Source: Fragum whitleyi (taxonomy: Eukaryota; Mollusca; Bivalvia; Cardiida; Cardiidae). Taken from it: a stretch of 64,000 nucleotides of DNA. Positions within the stretch are counted from its first letter, which is position 1, and each line of letters starts with the position of its first letter. The DNA lies in assembly GCA_948146395.1 (NCBI GenBank), contig OX411558.1:51903622-51967621 (forward strand). Reading direction: 5' to 3'. Below are positions 52,547 to 63,413 of the stretch, one piece after another. A model generated the notes under the pieces. It was not told the DNA's origin, searched no databases, and was given only the letters and a program-made list of their open reading frames with translations. Position numbers and translations under genes: made by a program.

Positions 52547-53936
52547 TCCCCCGCCGAAAAAAATTTTCGGGGGGGATATTGTTTTTGCCATGTCCGTCCA
52601 TCCGTCCGTCCGTCCGTCCCACATTCGTTTCCGCGCTATTTCTTGAAAACTATAGACCCGATTTCAATGAAACTTGGCACACAGCTTCACTACAATGAGG
52701 ACATGCGCATATCGTCGGGGTTACCCGGTTCGACGGTCGAATTTAGAGTTACTGCCCCTGACTGTTTAAGCCATATACATACATAGTGATATTCGTTTCT
52801 GCGCTATTTCTTGAAAACTATAGACCCGATTTCAATGAAACTTGGCACACAGCTTCACTACAATGAGGACATGCGCATATCGTCGGGGTTACCCGGTTCG
52901 ACGGTCGAATTTAGAGTAACTGCCCCTGACTGTTTAAGCCATATACATACATAGTGATATTCGTTTCCGCGCTATTTCTTGAAAACTATAGACCCGATTT
53001 CAATGAAACTTGGCACACAGCTTCACTACAATGAGGACATGTGCATGTCGTCGGGGTGACTCGGTTCGACGGTCGAATTTAGAGTTACTGCCCCTGACTG
53101 TTTAAGCCATATACATACATAGTGATATTCGTTTCCGCGCTATTTCTTGAAAACTATAGACCCGATTTCAATGAAACTTAATACACAGCTTCACTACAAT
53201 GAGGACATGCGCATATCGTGGGGGTTACCTGGTTCGACGGTCAAATTTAGAGTTACTGTCCCTGACTGTTTAAGCCATATACATACATAGTGATATTCGT
53301 TTCCGCGCTATTTCTTGAAAACTATAGACCCAATTTCAATGAAACTTGGCACACAGCTTCACAACAATGAGGACATGCGCATATCGTCGGGGTTAACCGG
53401 TTTGACCGTCAAATTAAGAGTTACTGCCCCTGACTGTTTAAGCCATATACATACATAGTGATATTCGTTTCCACACTATTTCTTGAAACCTGTAGACTGG
53501 ATTTTAATGAAACTTGGCACACAGCTTCACTACAATGAGGACATGCGCATATCGTCGTGGTTACCTGGTTCGACTATGAATTTTAGAGTTACTGCACCCT
53601 GACTGTTTAAGCCATATACATACAGAGTGATATTCCTTTCTGCGCTATTTCTTGAAAACTGTAGACTGAATTTTAATGAAACTTGGCACACAGCTTCACT
53701 ACAAAGAGGACATGTGCATATCGTCAGGGTTACCCGGTTCGACCGCCGAATTTAGAGTTACTGCCCCCTGACTGTTTAAGCCATATACATACATTGTAAT
53801 ATTTGTTTCTGCGCTATTTCTTGAAAACTATAGGTTGATGTAGATAAAAGATAACCTGTACCTAAGTTTGATATTAACTTCATTGACAATGAAAATTTGT
53901 TCGGCGGGGGATATCAATTCAACGAATTTGCTTGTT
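52547..53936 (+). mobile_element. Satellite-bearing element, family VII, nested
   Basis: It starts atcccccgccgaaaa, a stem with ttttcggggggg, then a tccgtccgtccgtccg run. About seven units of a 162-bp repeat follow (gatattcgtttccgcgctat, cttggcacacagcttcac). The end is ttcggcgggggatatcaat ... gcttgtt. Inserted in the same ccctttt context as the family III copy next to it. Confidence 0.9.
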
Positions 53937-54135
53937 AAAATTATTTTGCAAAATTTTTATTTGCCCATAAAAATGGGCATGGCAGGGCGTGCCTTATTTT
54001 TAGTTGCCTCCGTAAAGAATGGATGAGATGAATGGATGGGTCTATTTTCACCTTAAATTCTTTGAATAATATGTCCTCCTCACAAATTAGGCAAATGTGA
54101 ATGTAACTTTGTCAGAAAGTTACTTGGATGGGTTC

Positions 54136-54390
54136 CACTGGACAAATAAAATTAAGGTGAGTCGTTTAGGGCCATTCTGACCCTCTTGTTTCTTAAGACG
54201 TTTAGTAAAACGGGCCCCAGGAATTTTACAAGCAAGATATGTAAACATTTTTTGTTTGTCATACAAATTCTGAATATCGCTGTAGGGGCACAGTAGAGAC
54301 GTCGCGAAATCACGTACATCGCAGTTTATAATGTCGCCGTTCAAGCGCCGCTACCATTCTATGGCTATTTCACTCGTACTCATTCGGAAT
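54136..54390. other. Gene-free spacer with dispersed word gtttagtaaaacgggcccc
   Basis: The word at about 54190-54220 recurs near 59230. No gene. Confidence 0.45.
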
Positions 54391-54535
54391 CTCCAGATTA
54401 AATTTCTTTGGAAAGTTATAAGCTGAGATCTTGTTCATTTGTAAGGAGATTAGTTTAATGTAAATTCTAAACTGTAGTTTCAGAGAAGATTTTTTACATT
54501 TCATCTTGTAGGACCATTTTTCAGTGACGCGTCAG
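54391..54535 (+). repeat. Inverted partner of 59495-59640
   Basis: attaaatttctttggaaagt, ctgagatcttgttcatttgt and gaccatttttcagtgacgcg occur in reverse complement at 59.49-59.64 kb, 5 kb away. Confidence 0.8.
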
Positions 54536-54658
54536 CCCATAAAGCCACCCAGAACATCACTCGGCCATTTCCGTAAACGGCAACAGACCTCGGATGTATG
54601 TAAGGCGGATGAATATGTAACAAAAGTGTTCATTTTGTTAGACAGAAACAGTGTAAGA

Positions 54659-54770
54659 TCATAGTACTGAAAGTACTGATAAGTTGGTATGCGCTCAAGA
54701 GACCATGACATCAAGCCACTAACGAAGCTGACGCCTCCCGCCCAGATGGTCACATTATACGTCTCGACTT
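54659..54770. repeat. Dispersed repeat shared with 18.14 kb
   Basis: agtactgaaagtactgataa, aagccactaacgaagctgac and ccgcccagatggtcaca match the copy in the receptor intron. Confidence 0.65.
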
Positions 54771-54789
54771 TTGACTATAAAATTCACCA

Positions 54790-55250
54790 AACCGCATTAA
54801 AATATGCGCTACGTCAGATGACTAGGAACATTTTGTAAAAGTTTCATCCAAATCGGTCCATAAATGGAGGAGGAGTTGCGTTCACAAGATTTTTTCAAAT
54901 GAAGGCCTCTTTTTCCATGACACGGCTAACATTCACCCAACCGTGACAATAGGCACTAGGTCAGGTGACTAGGAACTTTCTGTGAAAGTTTCATCCAAAT
55001 CGGTCCATAAATGAGGGAGAAGTTGTGTTAACAAGATTTTTTTTACATGAAGGCTCCATGACGCGGCTGAAATTCACCAAACCGTGACTTCATGCACAAG
55101 GTCATGTGATTAGGAACATTCTGTGAAAGTTTTATCCAAATCCAACATGAAATTTTGGAGGAGTTCTGCTCACAAGAAAAGTGGACGTACCTACGGACGG
55201 ACGGACAGACGGTGAAGATGACGCCAATATACGACCGCCTCCAGCTGCGT
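54790..55250 (-). mobile_element. Satellite-bearing element, family X
   Basis: About three units of a 150-bp repeat (gaacattctgtgaaagttt, atccaaatcggtccataaat) are followed by an acggacggacggacagacgg run and gctgcgtaaaaaa, the left end in reverse. Confidence 0.7.
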
Positions 55251-55974
55251 AAAAAATGAAATCCCAGAAAATACTATGCCTGCACTGTAAAAATCGCAAA
55301 ATTCAAGACTAGCCTTTAGGTAACGCAAATTTATGCGTAGATTAAACGATACATGTTTTCTGAAAGACAAAAATGTTTCTTGAAAGCCAATTTCAATCGT
55401 ACGATTGCAATACGATCAAATTTCGGTCGAAGGACCTCTCTTGAACGTGGCCTCTGAAGGCAAAACACGTGGGGTTGGTAAACTCGTTCAGATATTTGAT
55501 AAAAACAAAGGCTGTAGTTAACTTGTGATAATCTTCAATGATATTTAAAGGATTGTGCACGTGCGTATTTTTGCACAATTGAATTTATGTCTAAGCAAGT
55601 TTAAAGAAAATGGACAAAAGCAGAAAGAGAAGATAAATGTTTGCCTATAGACCCACAATTTAGAGTGAGTGATCAAAGGTAAACTTTGTCTATACAGGTA
55701 TAGACAAAATTGACCTTTGATCTATCACTTAAACTTGTGGATCTATACCTTCATCGATCCTTGCTGCGTCCACCATCAAGTGAAATTGTCGCTCGATTTG
55801 GAAATGGGTTCCATTTTTTTAAGAGAAGTAATAAAAAGAGAATATTTGCTGGATCGGGTTGTTAATACAGATAAATAATCTGCAGATTTTGATCGTTTCT
55901 AATAATGGTTTACGAAACAATTAGATAAAAAAAAACCCATTTGAACTACGGTATTATGTTTAAGTGTGTAAATA
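55251..55974. other. Gene-free stretch with one strong hairpin
   Basis: At about 55650-55752, acccacaatttagagtgagt then gatcaaaggt are mirrored by acctttgatc then tatcacttaaacttgtgg, with tatagaca inner arms. Fragments of this hairpin occur at 3.07 and 11.0 kb. No gene. Confidence 0.6.
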
Positions 55975-56932
55975 GTTCGTTCAGAAAGAGAAACTAGACC
56001 TCTAAAAGAAGCTATAACATAATTCTACGAAAAACAGGTCGCGACGTTACCAAATAAGCAGATCACGTGATTGGCTTGTGCTATTGCCACAATTCTACGA
56101 AAAACAGGTCGCGTATTACCAAATAAGCAGATCACGTGATTGGACGGTGCTGTTGTCATTAGCTTACTTTATTGGACTTGACTTATCACATGATTTCCAA
56201 ATATAGTAATGCAATCATTTGCTACTAGTAAATTCGTACGCAAGTTTCAATAAATTTAGTTTAAGACATAAATTAGCGTGTTAATAATTTACATAAAGTG
56301 ATATAGAGGATAATCGTTTGTTTCAGTGTAAGATCGATTTATATTTCATTGAGGGAACGAAAAAGGCTATATTTTCACGAATGGCAGAGCCACGAGTGAA
56401 AATATAGCTTTTGGTGTTCACGAAATGAAATATTAATCGATCTTACTCGAAAAACAAACGATTATTCTATTTCTGTAATGCAAAATTGGGACAAAATATG
56501 AAATTTCTAGGACATATTTTCGTAGAGCGCGTCATTTTGCACGTGATTGCTATGCAACGTTCATGGTAACGTCACTTATTTCGCCCCGCGTCGATGACGT
56601 TAGATAGGGTGAAATGCACAAAAGCAGGGTATAAAATTTTGATAACTTCACTGCTTTTGCAGTGAGATTATCAACTGATAATCTACCGTTATTTCTCGAT
56701 AAACCACCAAAACGCATTTAAGAAAGTTGTGTAATTGTTCAACATTATTACTTCTTGATGAAATAAACTGTATGTCTGTGTCAAGTTTAGATATACAAAA
56801 TAGGCCGTAGTGTATTCACATCCTTTTCACGTGATATGTGTTATCAAAAAACCCGAAATGAAATTATCTTGTGTTCATTTTGCGGTTTTGTTAAATCTGA
56901 GTTGGAATTGCTCCGCATTCCAACTTAAAAAA
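55975..56932. mobile_element. Repeat R1 interrupted by an H2 element
   Basis: Matches 20734-21267 on both sides of a 422-bp insertion (56304-56725). Confidence 0.78.
56304..56725 (+). mobile_element. Foldback element H2, most complete copy
   Basis: Starts tagaggataatcgtttgttt. Hairpin arms gtaagatcgatttatattt and aaatattaatcgatcttac are bridged by gaaaatatagc words. The tail is ttgctatgcaacgttcatg and gataatctaccgttatttc. The ends are defined by comparison with the empty site near 21061. The ends are not long inverted repeats. Confidence 0.78.
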
Positions 56933-56968
56933 CTAGCACGGAACAAACCGGCGCTATCTTTAGATATA

Positions 56969-57645
56969 TATTTTTAGCTAACCTGAGCACATCGTGCTCA
57001 AGGTGAGCTTTTGTGATCATTGAATGTGCGTCGTCTGTCGTCCGGCGTCCGGTGTTTACACTCTAGAGGCCACAAATATGGCCAAATCTCCATGAAACTT
57101 GGTTAGAATATTGGCCAGGTCACAAGGACGAACCCTATTGAAAATGGGAAGGATCCATGCCATATCGCAGGAAAAGGGGCCTTAATGACAATTTTATTGT
57201 TTACACTCTAGAGGCCACAAATATGGTCCAATCTTCATGAAACTTAGTCAGAATGTTCTCCAGGTCACAAGGACGAACCCTATTGAAAATGGGAAGGATC
57301 CATGCCATATCGCAGGAAAAGGGGCCTTAATGGCAATTTTCTTGTTTACACTCTAGAGGCCACAAATATGGTCCAATCTTCATGAAACTTGGCCAGAATA
57401 TTGGCTAGGCCACAAGGATGAAACCTTTTGAAAATGGGATAGGTCCATACCATATCAAGGGAAAAGGGGCCTTAACGACAATTTTCTTGTTTTCTAGGGG
57501 CAAAAACTTTGGCCAAAACTTCATAAAAGTTGGTTTTATGTAGAAATTATTTCCTTTATGACAGCTTCCATTTTAATTGATGTTATGCCCTAGGGGTCAA
57601 AGAGACTCAGGTGAGCGATCTAGGACCATCATGGTCATCTTGTTT
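56969..57645 (+). mobile_element. Satellite-bearing element, family II
   Basis: Left end tttttagctaacctgagcac continues with the inverse gtgctcaaggtgagc. About three 150-bp units (gatccatgccatatcgcagg) follow. The right end has gactcaggtgagcgatctag and catggtcatcttgtt. Confidence 0.85.
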
Positions 57646-57826
57646 ACAGTAAAAAACGGCTGGGGCTATTGTCATGGCGTTGTGTCCTTCGCGCGTCCGT
57701 CAGTCTGTCCGTGCGTCCGGTCGTAAGATTTTTCTTTAAAATTCTTCTCTTCAGAATCTACTGGATGTATTTCAAAGAAACTTCACAGGAATGATCCTTG
57801 GGTGACCCTCTTTCAAAGTTGTATCG
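57646..57826 (+). repeat. Family I element, left fragment
   Basis: ggctggggctattgtcatgg, then gtccgtcagtctgtccgtgc and one partial unit, ending abruptly at tttcaaagttg. Confidence 0.65.
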
Positions 57827-58008
57827 ACCAACAGCGTTATAGGCGATTGTGCAAACGCTTCAACGTCCTATCAGCTCTGGAAATTTTATGAACGCCGTAA
57901 AATCGCTGTTGCATCGCCGTCCTGGTGTGATAGGGTAATAAAGCTGTCCCGCACATTGACCTCCGCCATGACACAACCATCAGCCAAACGATGATTGGTT
58001 GTTGAGAT

Positions 58009-58338
58009 ATTTCCAAATGATATTGAATGAGTGTGTGGAGCGAATTTTGAATGAATTTTGAAGAAGTATCGATGAATTATTACCTCCCTTTAATGAAATA
58101 TGCGTACTTTTCTTATTTTATCACGGACAAAGCTGACGTTTAAAAATTAATACTAGCCAATAAAATCATGCAACCATTTCACTGTAATGTTGATCATTTT
58201 GAATGGTTTTGAATCGTTTCTGAGCGATTTCGGGGCGTTTCTGATTAATTGGATTGAGTGTTTGGAATGAATGATCGGAACGCTAAGCGGGTGATTTAGA
58301 ATGATCTTGAATGAAATTAGTTTAAATTTCACGATGTT
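58009..58338. mobile_element. MITE family M1 (copy d)
   Basis: The right end aaatttcacgatgtt and interior gattgagtgtttggaatg words are those of the family. The left terminal repeat is lost. Confidence 0.6.
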
Positions 58339-58394
58339 ATTAGCTGTACAAGACAAAAAGCGAACAGTTTGAGGGCGACCTTTGATTTCGTTAC

Positions 58395-58475
58395 TACAGC
58401 TTGTTCCTGTGTGAGAAGTACCAGGAATCCATTGTTAGGTTATCCAGTCGCCTAAATCAAGATGTAGTTACGACG
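58395..58475 (+). repeat. SINE body fragment
   Basis: agaagtaccaggaatccatt then ttatccagtcgcc match the middle of the SINE family. Confidence 0.6.
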
Positions 58476-58624
58476 TTTAAATCGACTTTCCACGAAGAAG
58501 TTTGAAACAAAATGGAGGAACATGACGGAGTTCAACAGCAATCTCATTACGAATGGGTGTTTTGATTGGTCAATCGATATTTGATTGGCAGCAGCGATCT
58601 GTTAATTCGACCGAGTCCAGCCAT

Positions 58625-58746
58625 GCATCCAGGGTTACCAAACGGGGCAAACAATTTCCCAATTGAACCCCGCTTTGCACGCAAGCGCACGTGCAAAGCG
58701 GGGTTCAATTGGAAAACTGTTTGCCCCATTTGGTGATCCCGAACGC
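58625..58746. mobile_element. Foldback MITE H1 (copy b)
   Basis: Arms ttcccaattgaaccccgctt and aagcggggttcaattggaaa are nearly perfect, with gcacgcaagcgcacgtgc at the tip and gcaaac / gtttgc outer pairs. Confidence 0.88.
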
Positions 58747-59494
58747 AGGGCAGAACAAATGTGAGAGATGTAAAGTTTGAGTTTACACGTGCACTTTCCT
58801 ATTAGTGAAAATAATAACAGGGATCGGACGCGTAATTACTGTTTAGCTGACCCGTGTCCTCGCTTCCGCAAATCGGGAGAGCCTTTTCAGGTCTGGGGAT
58901 GTTTAAGCAAAGCGATAAAGCCCTCTCAGTCTTCTTTTTTATTTTTATTTTTCGAGTGATTGGTTATTCGTTTTAGTGGAGCTTATGCCGTGGCCTGGGG
59001 CTCGTTTTACTTAATCTTACGGAAAAATTAATCGTATAAGTCAATCAAAAATTCAATAATCGTATCTGGTGTTTTCATTCATTTATGGATTCTGTCTTGC
59101 AATATCTCATTGAAATAGTCTTTAGAAGACGATTCCAATGAGATGTTGCATGGCAGAATTCCATATTTAGTTACAACTATAGAAGTAACTCCAATTTTTG
59201 ACTTTCGCGAAAGATGATCGTAAGATGTTTAGTAAAACGGGCCCCAGCTGGTGCCCGTCGTTAGTGCGTCCGTCCGTTAACTGTTTTCTTAAAACATCTT
59301 CTCTGAAACTATTAACAAGAATTCAATCATCATTGGGACAAGCTCTATTATAAGATTTGCTTGTAAAATTCTGGTCGGGCTGATGACATGGGCTCTATCA
59401 TTCGTCTCAACTCGGCCGATTCCGTAACCTACATTTAGATCGGAGACGTCTGAGATCGCCCGAAGATTGCCGAATGGGTCTATGGGCTGCCGCG
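58747..59494. other. Gene-free stretch with one hairpin
   Basis: At 59090-59162, aattctg...caatatctcattg is mirrored by caatgagatgttgcatggcagaatt (in parts). Short frames lack support. Confidence 0.5.
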
Positions 59495-59640
59495 TCACTG
59501 AAAAATGGTCCTATATGATGAATTGTTAAAAATCTTCTTATCTGAAACTACTGTTTAGAATTTACATTAAACTTATCTCCTTACAAATAAACAAGATCTC
59601 AACTTATAACTTTCCAAAGAAATTTAATCTCGCTTGTCAT
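59495..59640 (-). repeat. Inverted partner of 54391-54535
   Basis: gtcactgaaaaatggtcc, caaataaacaagatctcaac and actttccaaagaaatttaat are the reverse complement of the 54.4-kb copy. Confidence 0.8.
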
Positions 59641-59732
59641 AGATTTTTTTTCTAAGCAGAGATTGCCAGAGGAGCCATACAGCCCCCCTCGGCCTCTTGT
59701 TTTGTTTATAAGTGCATTTCCATTTAATTTTA

Positions 59733-60388
59733 GCTCGGCTGTTTTCGGAGAAAAACTCGAGGTATTGCTATAGCCTTGGTGTCGTCGTTGTCGATGTCGT
59801 CGTGCGAAAACTTTGACATTTTGTTATATCTTTAGTTCTTCTGAATCCATTCACTTGAAACTTGGCACCCATGTTCACCATCAAAAGAGCAACCTACACT
59901 ATCAAGGGGATAACTCTAGATGCATTTTCTGAGCTTGTAAAACTCTATTCAAAGGATCGGGGGGGGGGGGGGGGGGGCTCGGTTTAACGACAAAACGGGC
60001 ATTGGACCTTCATATTGAAGTCGGAATTTAAAGCTATAATGAAGCTCCTGTTTCAAAGGACTCAGAATCAGAATAAACGCATGCGAATTAAAATATTATA
60101 ACATCGTCACAGCAACCAATGTAATAATTCAAAAACAACTATGAATTACAAAATAGCAAACTGAATATTTTCACTGCACTTGTGAACATATGTTTATTTA
60201 ATTTTTAACCCGGCTGTTTCCGAAGAAAATGCTGGATATTTCTTTAACCTGGTTGTCGTGACATTTTTTGATATCTCTGGCTTTACCGAAAGCATTCACT
60301 TAAAACTTCACTACCAAAAGAGCAACCGATACTATCAATGGGGATAACTCCAGATGTATATTGTGCAATTATGTCCATTTTTTCACTA
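59733..60388 (+). mobile_element. Family IX element, left part
   Basis: tttagctcggctgttttcgg, a tcgtcgttgtcgatgtcgtc run, then a 19-G run at 59959-59977. A second left-end-like word (acccggctgtttccgaag) starts near 60208, suggesting a duplicated or tandem copy. The family right end (cgtaggcggtgcccttgtt) is at 62557-62575, beyond later insertions. Confidence 0.5.
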
Positions 60389-60736
60389 CAGTCGATATTG
60401 CTCGAGCGACCACGTCTATTAAGCGACCAATTTTATTAAGCGACCATCATGAAAAATCCTGTCACCGTAAACATAATCTCTGAAAAAGTGGATATTCTTA
60501 GCGAAAAATTGGCTTTTGTTGAATCTTATGTTGTTGGAACCCGTCAGAATCGTCTCAATAAGACGATTCTAATGGGTTCGAACATCATAGGATTCAGTGC
60601 GACTTGACCAACAATCTTTAAATACTATCAAAATGAACTGTCACCTTCATCATGGTATTTCGTATTAAGCGACCATTCCCATAAACGACCGCTTTTTGGT
60701 GGTCCCTTAAGTGGTCGCTTAACACAAGTTTTACTG
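60389..60736 (-). mobile_element. T1 element with TA target site (copy b)
   Basis: Reverse complement of the 37.66-kb copy: cagtcgatattgctcgagcg at left, cttaacacaagttttactg at right, with TA on each side. It shares the internal palindrome around gtctcaataagacgattc. Confidence 0.72.
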
Positions 60737-60745
60737 TAATTGTTT

Positions 60746-62521
60746 TTATACCCCCGCAAAACGAATGTTTTCGGGGGTATACTGGAATCAGCCTGTCTGT
60801 CTGTCCGTCCGTCCGTCCGTCCGTGCGTCTGTCCGTCTGTCCGTCCGTCTGTGGACACAAATAGTAGTAAATTTGTGTCGCGAACTCCTCCTTCAGTTTT
60901 CCTTCAAAAGCCTTGAAACTTTATAGAAACATTCATCACATGTTGAAGTTTTGCAAGACGCAATTTTCAGGTCCAAACTTCCCCTGGTTCATGAATTATC
61001 TCCCCTTGAACTTAGACATTTTATCCTATTTGTTACCATGTACTTATCATTTTGTGTCGCAAACTCCTCCTTCAATTTTCATTCAATAGTTATGAAATAT
61101 TATACAAACATACATCACATAATGAAGTTTTGCAAGACGCAAATTTCAAGTGTCAACTCTCCCAGGTTCACTTATTATCTCCCCTTGAACTTAAGACATT
61201 TTTTTTCTATTTGTTACCATTTACTTTTAATGTAGTAAATTTGTGTCGCGAACTCCTCCTTCAGTTTTCCTTCAAAAGCCTTGAAACTTTATAGAAACAT
61301 TTATCACATGTTGAAGTTTTGCAAGACGCAATTTTCAGGTCCAAACTTCTCCTGGTTCATGAATTATCTCCCCTTGAACTTAGATATGTTTTCCTATTTG
61401 TTACCATGTACTTATCATTTTGTGTCGCAAACTCCTCCTTCAATTTTCATTCAATAGTTATGAAATATTATACAAACATACATCACATAATGAAGTTTTG
61501 CAAGACGCAAATTTCAAGTGTCAACTCTCCCAGGTTCACTAATTATCTCCCCTTGAACTTAAGACATTTTTTTCTATTTGTTACCATTTACTTATAATTT
61601 TGTGTCGCAAACTCCTCCTGCAATTTTCATTCAAAAGTTATGAAATATTATACAAACATTCATCACAAGTTGAAGTTTTGCAAGACGCAAATTGCAAGTC
61701 TCAATTCCCCCTGGTTCATGAATTATCTCCCCTTGAACTTAGACATTTTTTTCCATTTGTTACCATGTACTTATCATTTTGTGTCGCAAACTCCTCCTTC
61801 AATTTTCATTCAATTGTAATGAAACATTATGCAAATATTGATCACAAGTTGAAGTTTTGCAAGAGGCTAATTTCAAGTGTCAACTCCACCAGGTTCATGA
61901 ATAATGTCCCCTTGATCTTAAGACATTTTTTTTCTATTTGTTACAATGTACTTATAATTTTGTGACACAAACTCCTCCTTCAATTTTCATTCAATAGTTA
62001 TGAAACATTATCCAAACAATTATCACATGTTGAAGTTTTGCAAGACACAAATTTCAAGTGACAAATCCCCCAGGTTCATGTGTTATCTCCCCTTGAACTT
62101 TGACATTTTTTCCTAATTGTTACCATGTACTTATAATTTTGTGTTGCAAACTCCTCCTGCAATTTCCATTCAATAGTAATGAAACAGTATACAGACATTT
62201 ATCACATGTTGAAGTTTTGCAAGACACAAATTTCAAGTGTAAACGCCCACAGGTTTATGAATTATCTCCCCTTTAACTTAAGACAATTTTTCTTTTTGAA
62301 CACATATACTTGTAATTTTGTTTCCAAAACTCCTCCTTCAGTTTTCCTTCAATAGCTTGAAAACATCTATCACATGTGTCAGTTTTGCAAGACGCAATTT
62401 AGAGGTCTCAAATCCAAGAGAATATTTATATTTGAAGCATTTTTTGCTTCTTCTGTCAAAGTATCTCATTCTCTGAAAGCACTTGCGGGGGTATTAAGTC
62501 ACATTCAGTGACAAGCTCTAG
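60746..62521 (+). mobile_element. Satellite-bearing element, family VIII
   Basis: Left stem atacccccgcaaaacgaatg pairs with ttttcgggggtat and is followed by a gtccgtccgtccgtccg run. About eight units of a 180-bp repeat follow (gcgaactcctccttcagttt, gaagttttgcaagacgcaa, tatctccccttgaactt). The right end has cttgcgggggtattaag and gctctagtt. Plus-strand frames of 80-121 codons are translated repeat. Confidence 0.88.
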
Positions 62522-62604
62522 TTATCCACTATTCAGCATCGAGTAGCATAGGTACCCGTAGGCGGTGCCCTTGTTAACGTATCTGTTTTATGTATAGGAT
62601 AGAA

Positions 62605-62692
62605 AACGAGTGCCGTGGTATATCGGAAATAGACACGAGCGTCAGCGTCAGCGAGTGTCTATTTTCAATATACCGCGGCATGAGATTTTCTA
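62605..62692. repeat. Hairpin around gacacgagcgtcagcg
   Basis: gaaaacgagtgccgtggtat and atatcggaaatagacac are mirrored by gtgtctattttcaatat and accgcggcatgagattttc. Confidence 0.8.
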
Positions 62693-63413
62693 TCTGACTT
62701 AGACCATGCTCTTATATCAGTGTCTGTACTTTTTACCCGAACCTCTGTACAATAAAAAAAAGAGTAAATCTCCCTTTGATATTACTCTGAGTATGTGTAA
62801 AAAATGCTGAAATAACTTATGAATCTATTTCCGTTACTTTTTGCAGTTCTTTTGCATTTTTTGCGACTGTAAAACGTCTTTTGGAAGGCGCTCATATAAA
62901 ATGCACGACATCTTATTGCAATGACGGGGCACACAAAACCTGTCGAGATTCACGTACACTACTACTACCATCGTAAATCTGTAAATACAAGGCTCGGAGT
63001 TGTATCTGTGATTTATTCTTTTGAAATACTGTTCTCTGATTAGCCAAATCGCTTCAAGCGTGGTCTAATTATAAATATACATTTCTATCCATTTTTAAGA
63101 CAGACTTTCTTTGAAGGAATCTTTCCATGTCTATCCGATCAATCAATGATTCCCAACGTTACTATATATATTGTGTTTGACTTTCATTTAGGAGCCGAAG
63201 ATATTTAAATGTATTAGAATCATACAATCAAGTTGGTTTTCTTAACTGCCTTGTTTGGCCTTTGAACCAGGCGTTTGGCCTTCAACTAGAGGAACTTTAG
63301 GACCTATATTGCTCCACAGGCATTGATTTACCGCGTCTTTTAAAATAACGTAAATTGTCTATAAATAAAAAAAGGATCACACAAAACATTGGTTATTAGA
63401 AGCCATGACAATT
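62693..63413. other. Probable 3' flank of the channel gene
   Basis: No coding exon is seen. The region lies downstream of the minus-strand stop codon. A minus-strand AATAAA occurs near 63012-63017 and could serve as a polyadenylation signal. Confidence 0.4.

Larger units (their letters stand above)
50314..54135 (+). mobile_element. Satellite-bearing element, family IV, with two elements inserted
   Basis: Left end tttttagctcacctgagcac continues with the inverse gtgctcaagggg. 155-bp units follow (minus-sense of the 18.4-kb repeat: gcccataaatatgggcgtgg, catctcctcctgaaccac). The array is interrupted at 51241-52419 and 52547-53936 and resumes in the expected phase after each. The far right end is worn and ends near 54135. 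Confidence 0.82.

Noticed and set aside
60951..61965. Several 80-121 residue plus frames
   Set aside because: Translations of the family VIII satellite, with stops between units.
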